Part shown: positions 14,852-23,469 of the stretch, one piece after another
Layout of the letters: each line of letters opens with the position of its first letter
Numbering within the stretch: the stretch's first letter is position 1
Source of the DNA: Candidatus Flexifilum breve
GTDB lineage: Bacteria > Chloroflexota > Anaerolineae > Aggregatilineales > Phototrophicaceae
Assembly: GCA_016717205.1 (NCBI GenBank)
Contig: JADKGC010000005.1
Coordinates: 496,001-560,000 of the forward strand
Direction of reading: 5' to 3'
DNA: 64,000 bases
The notes under the pieces: model-generated
What the model saw: only the letters and a program-made list of their open reading frames with translations
Told to the model about the DNA's origin: nothing
Databases searched by the model: none
Program-made: the position numbers and the translations under genes

Positions 14852-17142
14852 CCGCCCGTATTCCCTTCCGGGATTTGCAGCGGCTCGTAGGCCGTCTCTG
14901 ACCACCACCACGGGTACGGCGCGGTGTAGGCGTTGAAATAGGCGTCGAGCAGGCGGCGCACGATGGGCGCGGCGGTTTCCGAACCCTCGCGTCCATACTC
15001 AACCATCGCCGCGACCGCCACCTGCGGATTATCAGCGGGCGCGTAGGCGACAAACCAGCCGTTCGGTTCGATGCGCCCGGTCTGCGCTGTGCCCGTCTTG
15101 GCGCACACGCTGTACGGTGCGATACCCGTGCCCGTATCGTCGTCAAATACGAACCAGGCCGTGCCGATCGGCTGCCCGGTCGTCGTGCCGACCGTCGCCT
15201 GCGTGGTGACGGCGCACATCCCCTCACGGATGAGGGCGAGCGTTTCCGCGCTCAGATTCATCTCTCCAGCGGCTTGCGGCTGTCCCTGAAAGCTGACGTT
15301 ATCGCCTGCGCCGACCTGCTGCACGACATACGGTGTGTAGAGCGTGCCGCCGTTGGCGATGCCCGCCACCATGCGCGCCATCTGCAAAATCGTGACCTGC
15401 GTGTCCGACTGGCCAATAGCCGCCGAAATCGCCACATCGGTCGAATTGATCACGGCGAGCTGCCCGGCTGCCTCCGGCACGGATGGATCATAGACCAGCC
15501 CGGTCGGGCGCCCCAAGCCCATGCGCCGCGAGTAATTGCCTAACGTCGAGAAGCCATCCGGCGTGCGCGTGAGCAGCGCGCCCATCTGATAGAAGAACGG
15601 ATTGCACGAGGCGGTCAGCGCCTGGCTCATGGTGATTTCGCCCGTGTCAAAGCGGCGCTCTTCCGGTTCCCAGTTGCGCCAGTCGTAGCGTACCGGGCGC
15701 GAATCGCCGTATTCCGCGCCCTGCCATTCCATCCCACAGTAGAACAGGTCGCTGGGACGCCACGTGTGTTCTTCCGAGGCCGCCGCCAGCGTGATGATCT
15801 TAAACGTTGAGCCGGGCGGATACTGATCCTGATACACGCGGTTGGCGAATGGACGGCGTGCATCCGATTGCAGCAAGCCAATTTCCTCGCCCACCAGCAG
15901 CGTCGGCGTATCCGGGTTGAAGATGCCGGGGTCAAACGTCGGGTAGCTGGCCATCGCCAGCACCGCGCCCGTGTTCACATCCAGCATGACGATCCCCGCG
16001 CCCGGCGAGTGCGCGTCGCCCGCCCAGTTGCCCGCCGCCTCGTTGTAGGCATCGGAAAGCGCTTGCGCGGCGGCGCGCTGCAAGTTGTAGTCGAGGGTGA
16101 GCGTGACGGGCTGCGGCGCGACGCTCGTTGTGCCCGCCAGCGCGCGGATCGTCAGACCGCCCGGCTCAATGATTTGCAGCACGCGCTCGGCGCTGCCCGC
16201 GAGCGCTTCTTCGTGCAGCGCTTCGATGCCCGTCAAGCCGACCAGACTGTCGGCGTTGTAACCACGTTCCGGGTTGACCTCTAACTGCGCGGCGGAGATT
16301 TGCCCGACGTAGCCGATCACATGCGAGGCGATGCCGTGACCCGCGTAGCGGCGCGTCGTGCGCGAATCCGTGCGGATGTTGCACGCGCTGAGCAGGCTCT
16401 CCTGCGCGTTGGTGTAATCGGCGGGGTCGATATCGCCGACGTAGAAGATCGTTTCGGGGTTAGCGCGGCGGGCGTCGACCTCAGCTTGCAGATCGGCGCG
16501 GTTCTTGCGCAGCACCGACGCCAATAGGTCAACACAGGCAACCTCGTCGAACATTTCGCTCAACGCCACGTACAGGCTGATGACCTCCGTATCCTGCTCG
16601 ACAAACGCGATGCCGTTGCGGTCGTAGATGTTGCCACGCGGTTGGCTCACCGCCGCCGAGGTCAGGCGCGTGCCGGGGGCGTAACCCTCGAAAATGTCCA
16701 TCTGCGTCCACGCGATGCGCCACTGGTTGTTCGGCGCTTTGACCACACGCATCATGCGCCCCGGATCGGTGATGGTGCCGAAGATCGATGAGGTGATCGT
16801 CAGATCGTAGCGCACCGTCGCGCTGACGCCCTGCTCGGCGCTTGCACCGAGCGTATAGCTCAGGTTCTGTGTGCCGATGGCGGTATCCGCATTCTCGTAG
16901 GTCGTCTCAAAGACTGAATACGAGGTCAGCCCCTGCGAATTGCTGCTCAACAGCGCGTACATCGCCTGATAGTCGCGCGCGTTCCACGCGTCAAGGAAGC
17001 TGCGCACGGGGTCCTGCGGCGCACCCGCCAGTTGGATGAGCGGCGCAGCGCCGCCCGTGCCATCGGGCAACGTCACCGTACCGCACGCCGTCAGCACAGC
17101 GAGCAGCGCGAACACGCTGAAGCGCAAAAAAGCTCTGGTCAC
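14848..17142 (-). CDS. Penicillin-binding protein 2-type transpeptidase, lipoprotein-like N-terminus
   Basis: It cross-links peptidoglycan at the outer face of the membrane. The layout is a hydrophobic N-terminus with lipobox-like LLAVLTACG, an NTF2-like MecA N-terminal domain (about 45-150), a PBP dimerisation domain starting near SQPRGNIYDRNG, and a transpeptidase domain. The catalytic motifs are PGSTFK (Ser445), SCN and AKTGTAQT. The length, about 765 residues, suits a class B PBP. The start is uncertain: GTG at 17142 is used, but TTG at 17154 is possible. A Cys anchor rather than a simple membrane helix is unusual for PBP2 and points to a lipid-anchored enzyme. No other cell-wall genes adjoin it. 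Confidence 0.9.
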   Translation of the reverse strand: MTRAFLRFSVFALLAVLTACGTVTLPDGTGGAAPLIQLAGAPQDPVRSFLDAWNARDYQAMYALLSSNSQGLTSYSVFETTYENADTAIGTQNLSYTLGASAEQGVSATVRYDLTITSSIFGTITDPGRMMRVVKAPNNQWRIAWTQMDIFEGYAPGTRLTSAAVSQPRGNIYDRNGIAFVEQDTEVISLYVALSEMFDEVACVDLLASVLRKNRADLQAEVDARRANPETIFYVGDIDPADYTNAQESLLSACNIRTDSRTTRRYAGHGIASHVIGYVGQISAAQLEVNPERGYNADSLVGLTGIEALHEEALAGSAERVLQIIEPGGLTIRALAGTTSVAPQPVTLTLDYNLQRAAAQALSDAYNEAAGNWAGDAHSPGAGIVMLDVNTGAVLAMASYPTFDPGIFNPDTPTLLVGEEIGLLQSDARRPFANRVYQDQYPPGSTFKIITLAAASEEHTWRPSDLFYCGMEWQGAEYGDSRPVRYDWRNWEPEERRFDTGEITMSQALTASCNPFFYQMGALLTRTPDGFSTLGNYSRRMGLGRPTGLVYDPSVPEAAGQLAVINSTDVAISAAIGQSDTQVTILQMARMVAGIANGGTLYTPYVVQQVGAGDNVSFQGQPQAAGEMNLSAETLALIREGMCAVTTQATVGTTTGQPIGTAWFVFDDDTGTGIAPYSVCAKTGTAQTGRIEPNGWFVAYAPADNPQVAVAAMVEYGREGSETAAPIVRRLLDAYFNAYTAPYPWWWSETAYEPLQIPEGNTGG

Positions 17143-17204
17143 AGTCAAACTCAACCTCTCCCGTTACGCCGAACCCGCGCCAGGCCGTACTTCTGGTCTG
17201 TTCA

Positions 17205-17268
17205 ACCTCACCCCGTTTCGCTGCGCTCAACTGCCCCTCTCCCAAGGGCGAGGGGCAAAAACGGCACA
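17205..17268. repeat. CTCACCCCGTTTCGCTGCGC repeat (family C)
   Basis: The unit runs from CTCACCCCGTTTCGC to a CCCCTCTCCC...GAGGGGCA hairpin. Related copies are at 47456-47500 and, inverted, at 49930-49985. Confidence 0.6.
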
Positions 17269-17425
17269 ACCAGCAGAGTGAAGTCTAGGCCAGTCGAAGC
17301 AACTCTACCGCGGCGGCGCAGCGGAATCTTGATCGATGGCGGCTACTATAGCAACGGCGGTCACGCCGCGTCCAGAATCAAAAACGCCCGCACGGGGCGG
17401 GCGTCAGGGAAGCGTAGGCTAACGG

Positions 17426-17791
17426 CTAGAGCACGTCGTTCTTGGGCTTGTCGTCGCCGCGCTTCGGGAAGTCGAAGTCGTCGCGGCGCTTGGTCTCCGG
17501 GCGCAGACCCAACCGGTCGCCGAAGAGCATGTACGCGCCGAGCGCGATCAGCAGGAGCGGCAGCCAGTTCCCGCCGAAGATCGGCAGGCCGAAGAAGACG
17601 CCAATCGCCAGCACAATCAACGCGTTGTGATCCGACGACCATGGTTTACCCTCGGTGACCGTGCGGATGAGCATCGACAGGCCGATGACGAACATGATGC
17701 CCGGCCACCAGTATCCCGTGATAAACAGAATCGCCAAGCCGATTAGGAAACTGCCACCGAAGATTTGTTCGGAACGTTGCTTGCTGTTCAT
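17426..17791 (-). CDS. Small four-helix membrane protein
   Basis: The ATG at 17791 follows GGGGGAT by eight bases; the 13 extra residues of the longer reading frame are unlikely. The 121-residue product has about four membrane helices (FLIGLAILFITGYW, PGIMFVIGLSMLI, ALIVLAIGVFFGL, WLPLLLIALGAYMLF) and a charged cytoplasmic tail rich in Lys, Asp and Arg. The helix pattern resembles the LiaF/DUF5668 membrane region seen in envelope-stress proteins, but the assignment is weak. It is divergent from the histidine kinase gene, 130 bases away. Confidence 0.75.
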   Translation of the reverse strand: MNSKQRSEQIFGGSFLIGLAILFITGYWWPGIMFVIGLSMLIRTVTEGKPWSSDHNALIVLAIGVFFGLPIFGGNWLPLLLIALGAYMLFGDRLGLRPETKRRDDFDFPKRGDDKPKNDVL

Positions 17792-17921
17792 CGAAGTTAT
17801 CCCCCAACTTCTGTTTGACTTTACAAACATCTATACGCGCTAACCAAAATAAAGTTGCATCTGGTCTCCGAAATTTTGACAGTGTGGCATAATTAATCCA
17901 TGTGACGAAAAGAGACGACTA

Positions 17922-20249
17922 ATGAAAGCTAAAGATCGCCGCATACCCCGACGCAAACATCCCCGTGAGCCGCAGAGCACCTCCACCCTCAGCGGCTTGA
18001 TCGACATTAGTCGCGTGATCAGCTATAAGCTCGATGATTCGGCGTTGTGGGACACGGTTTACGATCACCTGGCGGCGAATTTCGAGACCTCGTCGTTCTA
18101 TATTGGCATTTATGACCCGGAGCACGACCTCGTTAATTTGCCGCTCGTGGGCGAAAACGGCCTGCGTGTGGATCACGAACCGATCCCGCTGTGCGGCCTC
18201 TCGCGCGCGGTCTTTTTGCATGGCATTGAGTTTTATTTCCGCGATCTCGACGAAGAATGGGAGCGGATCGAATCGCTCGGCATTCAGCTCGATGAGCGCG
18301 AACCCGGGCAGCCGGCCAGCTCGTGGATCGGCGTGCCGATTCGCAACCGCCAGAACGAAGTGGTCGGTGTGATCAGCGCGCAGAACTACATGCCGGACAG
18401 CTTCACCGACGCCGACATCACCGTCCTCATGGGCTATGCCGCTATGCTCGCGCTGATGTACGACAACCTGCGCCTCGTGCAGTTGGAACGCGAACGCCGC
18501 TTGATCGCCGCCTCGCTGATGGAAATCGCCCAGGTGGTGAGCAGCGCGGCCAACTATGACGATGTGCTCGACCGCATCCTCGACCAGATTCACCGTTTGA
18601 TCGACTACGACAGCGCGAGCATCCTGCTCGAATCGGCGGGGATAGACAGCGATAAGCTGATCGTGTGCGCGACGCACGATCCCGAGCTGTTCGTCAAAGG
18701 TCTGGAAATTCAACTCACCGAACAGAAGCCGATTGGACAGGCGTACCTGTCACAGCAGCCCGTCGTGATCGACGATGCCACGCCGTATCGGGGGGGCATC
18801 TTCAGCCGCGCGCGCTCGTGGCTGATCGCGCCGATGGTGGTGCAGGATCGTGTGATCGGCATCATCATGATCGGCAAGCGCACCCTGCGCGCCTACTCCC
18901 AGCACGACGCCAGCACGATCTTCGCGCTGGCGCGGCAGGCGGGCATCGCCGTGGAAAACGCGCGCATGCACGCGCAGGCGCAGGCCAACGTCGAAGTTTA
19001 TCAGCAGCGCGCGCGCCGTCTCGCGTCGATTCACGAGATCGCCACCGTCATTACCTCATCGCTCGACAAAGACGAAGTGCTCAACGCGACCGCGCGCCTG
19101 CTGCAGGAATTGTTCGGCGTGGATCACTGCGGCATCATCCTGCTGGAGTCGGTCGAAAATGGCGAGAAACCGGAACATGGGACGCTGGTCGCCGAATATC
19201 CCAAGCGCGATCACGTCGGGCTGCGCTTATCACTGGACGGCAATACGGTGATGGAACGCCTCGGCGAACGCGGCACCGCGCTGGCGGTAGACGATGTCGC
19301 CACCGCGGACATCGACGAGCACACGCGCGGACTGCTGACGAATATCGGCACGCGCTCGGTGATGCTCGCCCCGCTCATCGCCCGCGATCAACTGATCGGC
19401 AGCATCGGCCTCGACATGTTCTCCCGCGCGCGCAAGTTCACCGAAGAAGAACGTGAAACGCTCATGACAATTGCCGGGCAGGCGGCGATGGCCGTGGTCA
19501 ATGCCTCACTCTACACCGAAGCGCTGGAGGCCAACCGCCTCAAGAGCATGTTCCTCGCCACAATCAGCCATGAACTGCGCACGCCGCTCAACGCGATCAA
19601 CGGGTACAGCGAACTGCTGCTCTCCGGCATTTATGGCGACCTGAACAATGATCAGGTCGACCGGGTGGAGCGCGTCAACCGCAGCGGCAAGCATCTGCTC
19701 ACGCTGATCAACGATCTGCTGGATCTCACGAAGATTGAAGCGGGCGAAGCGCCGTTCAACCCGGTGCCAACGCGCATTTCATACATCATCAAAGAAGTGC
19801 TGGATGAAGTCGCGCCGCGCGCCGAAGCCAAACACCTCAGCATCTGCGTCGACGTGACGCCGGAAGAGCGTCCGGTCGCCGCCGACCCGCAGTATCTCCG
19901 GCAGATCCTCGTCAACTTGTTGGATAACGCGGTCAAGTTCACGCATGAGGGTTTGATCTGCGTGAATGTTCTCCCGACCCAGTTGGTGACAGCAGGTCAG
20001 GCCGAGGCGGCGTTTGCCATTCACGTCAAGGACTCCGGCATTGGCATCGACCCCGCTGACCACAAGATCATCTTCGACAGCTTCCGGCAGGTCGATGGCT
20101 CGACGCGCCGCGAGTACGGCGGCACCGGGCTCGGGTTGGCGATCACTAAGCGGCTCGTCGAACTGCAAAGCGGCACGATTCGCGTGGAAAGCGCCCGCGG
20201 TCAAGGCAGCACGTTTATCGTCACGCTGCCCGCGCATCCCGAGAAGTAA
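17922..20249 (+). CDS. Triple-GAF sensor histidine kinase
   Basis: The 775-residue cytoplasmic sensor has no membrane helix. Three GAF domains occupy roughly 20-190, 200-340 and 360-530 and presumably sense a small ligand or redox state. A HisKA domain with ATISHELRTPLNAINGYSEL (phospho-acceptor His550) and a HATPase domain with NLLDNAVKFT, DSGIGIDP and GGTGLGLAI follow. There is no fused receiver and no response regulator gene nearby, so the partner is elsewhere. The ATG follows AAAGAGACGACTA. It is divergent from a small membrane protein gene. Confidence 0.93.
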   Translation: MKAKDRRIPRRKHPREPQSTSTLSGLIDISRVISYKLDDSALWDTVYDHLAANFETSSFYIGIYDPEHDLVNLPLVGENGLRVDHEPIPLCGLSRAVFLHGIEFYFRDLDEEWERIESLGIQLDEREPGQPASSWIGVPIRNRQNEVVGVISAQNYMPDSFTDADITVLMGYAAMLALMYDNLRLVQLERERRLIAASLMEIAQVVSSAANYDDVLDRILDQIHRLIDYDSASILLESAGIDSDKLIVCATHDPELFVKGLEIQLTEQKPIGQAYLSQQPVVIDDATPYRGGIFSRARSWLIAPMVVQDRVIGIIMIGKRTLRAYSQHDASTIFALARQAGIAVENARMHAQAQANVEVYQQRARRLASIHEIATVITSSLDKDEVLNATARLLQELFGVDHCGIILLESVENGEKPEHGTLVAEYPKRDHVGLRLSLDGNTVMERLGERGTALAVDDVATADIDEHTRGLLTNIGTRSVMLAPLIARDQLIGSIGLDMFSRARKFTEEERETLMTIAGQAAMAVVNASLYTEALEANRLKSMFLATISHELRTPLNAINGYSELLLSGIYGDLNNDQVDRVERVNRSGKHLLTLINDLLDLTKIEAGEAPFNPVPTRISYIIKEVLDEVAPRAEAKHLSICVDVTPEERPVAADPQYLRQILVNLLDNAVKFTHEGLICVNVLPTQLVTAGQAEAAFAIHVKDSGIGIDPADHKIIFDSFRQVDGSTRREYGGTGLGLAITKRLVELQSGTIRVESARGQGSTFIVTLPAHPEK

Positions 20250-20331
20250 CGCCGCGCAGCGACGCGGACGAACGGCTGGAAGGTCGGGTACGAACGAGAT
20301 TCTGTATGCGGTAAATTGCCCCATAGAGGTT

Positions 20332-20389
20332 GTAGGGGCGCACCTGCGTGTGCGCCCTCAGCCGGGCAGACACATAGGTCTGCCCCTAC
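20332..20389. repeat. 58-bp composite palindromic repeat (inverted copy)
   Basis: The same two arms as at 6204-6261, in the opposite order and orientation (GTAGGGGCGCAC... first, ...GTCTGCCCCTAC last). It lies between the convergent histidine kinase and HD-protein genes. Confidence 0.7.
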
Positions 20390-20416
20390 AGTTTGAGCGA
20401 TTGACCAGATGGAGCG

Positions 20417-20866
20417 CTAATACGAATACAACGGCGGCGGGTTGTCGCGCGTAAGCTCGATCCACGCGCGCTGGTAGCGAGCGAGCCGCTCCGCGTCTTT
20501 CTCTGCGACGACCGGATTCGCCCGGCGCAGATCCATGTTGTCGAGCAAATCGGCGAGCTTGACCGCCCGCGCCAGCGGATTCGGCTTGAGGCGCAGAATA
20601 AATTCCTCGTAGGTCTCGTCGTCGCGCCGCGTGATGGCATCGACCGCCGCGATGATCGTCTCGGAATAGCCGAGTGCCCGCAGATCGTCCAGCGTGTGAT
20701 CGGAATCTTCGATCGTGTCGTGCAGAATAGCGACGAACCGCGCCTCGGCGGAAGTCATGCGCAGCATGACGCGCAGCGGGTGCAGGATGTACGGATTGCC
20801 CGCTTTGTCGACCTGCCCGCGGTGCACCTCCGTCGCCCAGATGATCGCCTCTTCGATGGTTGGCAT
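20417..20866 (-). CDS. HD-domain protein, RelA/SpoT hydrolase-like
   Basis: The ATG at 20866 follows AGGAG by nine bases; the longer frame reaches back across the divergent promoter and is rejected. The 149-residue protein resembles small alarmone hydrolases (Mesh1/SpoT HD domain): ATEVHRGQVDKAGNPYILHP with a metal-binding His, ILHDTIEDSD with the HD pair, and the late VKLADLLDN. It probably hydrolyses (p)ppGpp or a related nucleotide in the cytoplasm. There is no synthetase, TGS or ACT domain, so a stand-alone hydrolase is expected. It is divergent from the metal ATPase gene. Confidence 0.85.
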   Translation of the reverse strand: MPTIEEAIIWATEVHRGQVDKAGNPYILHPLRVMLRMTSAEARFVAILHDTIEDSDHTLDDLRALGYSETIIAAVDAITRRDDETYEEFILRLKPNPLARAVKLADLLDNMDLRRANPVVAEKDAERLARYQRAWIELTRDNPPPLYSY

Positions 20867-20915
20867 GCTGTGTTTCTCCTCAGGTTGAGACCACATCCCA
20901 TTTCTAGTATAGCGC

Positions 20916-20944
20916 TTGACCGACCCCGCTTTCAGGGCTATTAT
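20916..20944 (+). promoter_or_regulatory. Promoter of the metal P-type ATPase gene
   Basis: TTGACC (20916-20921) and TATTAT (20939-20944) are separated by exactly 17 bases, a near-consensus sigma-70 promoter. The start point would be near 20951. Confidence 0.75.
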
Positions 20945-20963
20945 ATAAGCAGTGACTAATATA

Positions 20964-20980
20964 TTGATACGTGGTATCAA
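20964..20980. promoter_or_regulatory. Perfect palindromic operator TTGATACGTGGTATCAA
   Basis: Two 7-bp arms flank a GTG spacer, ending two bases before the ATPase ATG and lying in the transcript leader. This is a likely binding site for a metal-responsive repressor (ArsR/SmtB or similar) encoded elsewhere. Confidence 0.6.
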
Positions 20981-20982
20981 CC

Positions 20983-23148
20983 ATGCAACACACCTACAAA
21001 ATCGGCGGCATGGACTGCCTGCACTGCGCCCAAACGGTCGAAAAGGGCGTGAGAAGCTTGCAGGGCGTGACGCAGGTCGAAGTGAACCTCAACACCGCGA
21101 CGCTGAAGTTTGCGGGCAGCATCGCGGAGAACGTGCTGCGCGAACGAGTCGAGGCTTTGGGATATAAGCTGGAAATCCCAACCTCAGAACGGTATATCCC
21201 AACCCCCGGTGGCGTGATCGGCTTCGTGCGCTTCCTGCTCACGGGCGACACCAGCCGTTTCGCGCTGGCGGGCGGCGCGCTGCTGCTGCTCGGCGCGCTG
21301 CTGAGCGCCTTGCAGGCGAGCGAAACACTCACCAACGGGGTCTTTCTGCTGGCAACCGGGATCGCGTTGTATCCCCTCGCCCGTTCTGGGATTAACAACC
21401 TGCTCATCAACCGCGACTTCAACATCAACATGCTGATGACCATCGCGGCAATCGGCGCAGCGCTGATCGGCGAGACGGCGGAGGCGGCCACCGTCGTCTT
21501 CCTGTTCACCATCGGCGAGTCGCTGGAAGGCTACACCAGCGAACGCGCCCGTGAGAGCATTCGCTCGCTGATGACGCTCGTGCCGCCGACGGCGATCCGC
21601 CTGACGGACAACCAACAAACGGTTGTGCCCGTCGACGAACTGCAGATCGGCGACACTATTCTGATCAAGCCGGGCGAACGCCTGCCCATGGACGGCGTGA
21701 TTCTGGCGGGCGAATCCAGCCTCGACCAAGCGCCCGTCACCGGGGAGAGCGTACCCGTGTACAAGACGGTCGGCGCGGAGGTTTACGCCGGAACGATCAA
21801 TGGGAGCGGCGCGCTCGACATGCAGGTGACGCGCCGCGCGGCGGATAACACCATCGCGCGGATCATCCGCATGGTGGAAGAAGCGCAGAGCGTACGCGCG
21901 CCGAGCCAAACGCTGGTGGATCGCTTCGCGCGGGTGTACACGCCTGCGGTGGTGCTGGTCGCGCTGGTGATCGCGCTCGCGCCGCCGCTGCTGTTCAACG
22001 CGCCGTTCCTCGATCCCGGCGATGGCACACATGGCTGGTTGTACCGCGCGCTCTCCCTGTTGGTGATTGCCTGCCCGTGCGCGCTGGTGATCAGCACGCC
22101 CGTGACGGTCATCACGGCGATCACGGCGGCGGCACGGCGCGGCGTGCTCATCAAGGGCGGCGCGCATCTGGAGATGTTGGGCAAGGTCAAAGCGGTCGCC
22201 TTCGACAAAACCGGCACACTCACGCGCGGTCAGCCGAGCGTCACCGCGACGCACGCGCTCGACTGTGAGACGGGTGCAGAGTGTCCCCGCTGCGATGATG
22301 TGCTGGCGCTGGCCAATGCGGTCGAAACCAAGAGCGCGCATCCACTGGCGCGCGCCGTAGTCGATGCGGCGGCACAACGCGGCGTCGCGACGGCCTACGC
22401 CCCCGCCGAAGCGGTCGCCTCGCTGGCGGGACGCGGCGTGCAGGGGCGCGTGGACGGCAAGCTGATCACGGTGGGCAGCCATGCGCTGTTCGATGCGCAG
22501 TACCCGCATGATCCGGCACTGTGCGCCGAAGTGGCCGCCGTCGAGGGGCGCGGTCAAACGACCATGCTAATCGCCGAGGATCAGCGAGTGCGCGGTTACA
22601 TCAGCGTGGAAGATACGCCCCGACCGGAAAGCGCTGCCGTACTGCGCGATCTGCGCGCGCTGGGCCAACACACGATCATGCTCACCGGGGACAATGCCGC
22701 CGTCGCCCGCGCCATTGCGGACAAAATCGGCGTGGAGGACGTACGCGCCGATCTGCTGCCCGAAGACAAGGTCGCGGCAGTGGGCGATCTGCTGGCAAAA
22801 TACGAAACGGTCGCCATGATCGGCGATGGCATCAACGATACGCCCGCCTTAGCGCGCGCCTCGGTCGGCGTGGCAATGGGCGGCGCAGGCAGCGCACAGG
22901 CGCTAGAAACAGCCGATGTCGCACTTATGGGCGACGACCTGACCGGGCTGTCCTTCGTGCTGCGGCTGGCGCGGTTCGCCCGCCGTTTGATCGTGCAGAA
23001 TATCGCCGCCAGCGTGGGGATCAAGATCGCGTTTGTGCTGCTGGCGCTGTTCGGCGCGACCTCGCTGTGGCTGGCGATCCTCGCGGATGTCGGCATGCTG
23101 CTCGTCGTCACGTTGAACGGAATGCGTCCGCTGCGCTATAAAGCATAA
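20983..23148 (+). CDS. Heavy-metal-translocating P1B-type ATPase, Zn/Cd type
   Basis: It exports soft divalent metals across the inner membrane using ATP. An N-terminal heavy-metal-associated domain has GGMDCLHC (Cys12, Cys15). The membrane metal site is CPC (364-366), the phosphorylation motif is DKTGTLT (Asp408), and the hinge is GDGINDTPAL. Near the C-terminus GIKIAF...LAILADVG carries the Lys and Asp typical of the P1B-2 group, which transports Zn, Cd and Pb. The ATG at 20983 is preferred; a GTG at 20971 lies within the operator. There is no clear ribosome site, so translation may be nearly leader-independent. The 721 residues are family-typical. Confidence 0.92.
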   Translation: MQHTYKIGGMDCLHCAQTVEKGVRSLQGVTQVEVNLNTATLKFAGSIAENVLRERVEALGYKLEIPTSERYIPTPGGVIGFVRFLLTGDTSRFALAGGALLLLGALLSALQASETLTNGVFLLATGIALYPLARSGINNLLINRDFNINMLMTIAAIGAALIGETAEAATVVFLFTIGESLEGYTSERARESIRSLMTLVPPTAIRLTDNQQTVVPVDELQIGDTILIKPGERLPMDGVILAGESSLDQAPVTGESVPVYKTVGAEVYAGTINGSGALDMQVTRRAADNTIARIIRMVEEAQSVRAPSQTLVDRFARVYTPAVVLVALVIALAPPLLFNAPFLDPGDGTHGWLYRALSLLVIACPCALVISTPVTVITAITAAARRGVLIKGGAHLEMLGKVKAVAFDKTGTLTRGQPSVTATHALDCETGAECPRCDDVLALANAVETKSAHPLARAVVDAAAQRGVATAYAPAEAVASLAGRGVQGRVDGKLITVGSHALFDAQYPHDPALCAEVAAVEGRGQTTMLIAEDQRVRGYISVEDTPRPESAAVLRDLRALGQHTIMLTGDNAAVARAIADKIGVEDVRADLLPEDKVAAVGDLLAKYETVAMIGDGINDTPALARASVGVAMGGAGSAQALETADVALMGDDLTGLSFVLRLARFARRLIVQNIAASVGIKIAFVLLALFGATSLWLAILADVGMLLVVTLNGMRPLRYKA

Positions 23149-23170
23149 TTCCACATCCCTGAACTCGGGG

Positions 23171-23342
23171 GCGGACGCGATCAAGAAGGTGTCCAAAAAG
23201 GGTTCTATTGTAGGGACAAGGCATGCCTTGTCCCTACAAAATCATCGCTTATTGAGGTGTTTCTGCACTTTTTAGACACCCTCTAAATCGCATCCCTACG
23301 AGAAAAACAGTCTTTGTGTAGGGACGCAACGAATGGCGTCCG
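23171..23342. repeat. 70-bp composite palindromic repeat, interrupted copy
   Basis: GCGGACGCGAT (23171-23181) and AAATCGCATCCCTAC... to GGCGTCCG (23285-23342) together rebuild the 70-bp unit seen intact at 13309 and 47611. The 101-bp element 23184-23284 sits between them. Confidence 0.75.
23184..23284. mobile_element. 101-bp MITE-like element nested in another repeat
   Basis: The terminal inverted repeats are AGAAGGTGTCCAAAAAG (23184-23200) and CTTTTTAGACACCCTCT (23268-23284), matching at 15 of 17 positions. A perfect 28-bp palindrome starting GTAGGGACAAGG lies inside (23210-23237). It interrupts the composite repeat at its AT-rich centre. There is no coding capacity. Confidence 0.75.
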
Positions 23343-23469
23343 TTGTATCCAAGCGGATTTCACGCTGCCGGACTGAGCTTCCAGTTACCTTTGGCCTGCA
23401 ATTTACATTGATTTTACAGAGAGCCGATCTAGCCAGCGCAACATTACAGAGGTAGACTATCCGAGTGTT

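Noticed and set aside
17876..17893. Promoter TTGACA with CATAAT upstream of the triple-GAF kinase
   Set aside because: The spacing between the two boxes is only six bases, so they cannot work as a pair; no other good -10 follows at 16-18 bases.
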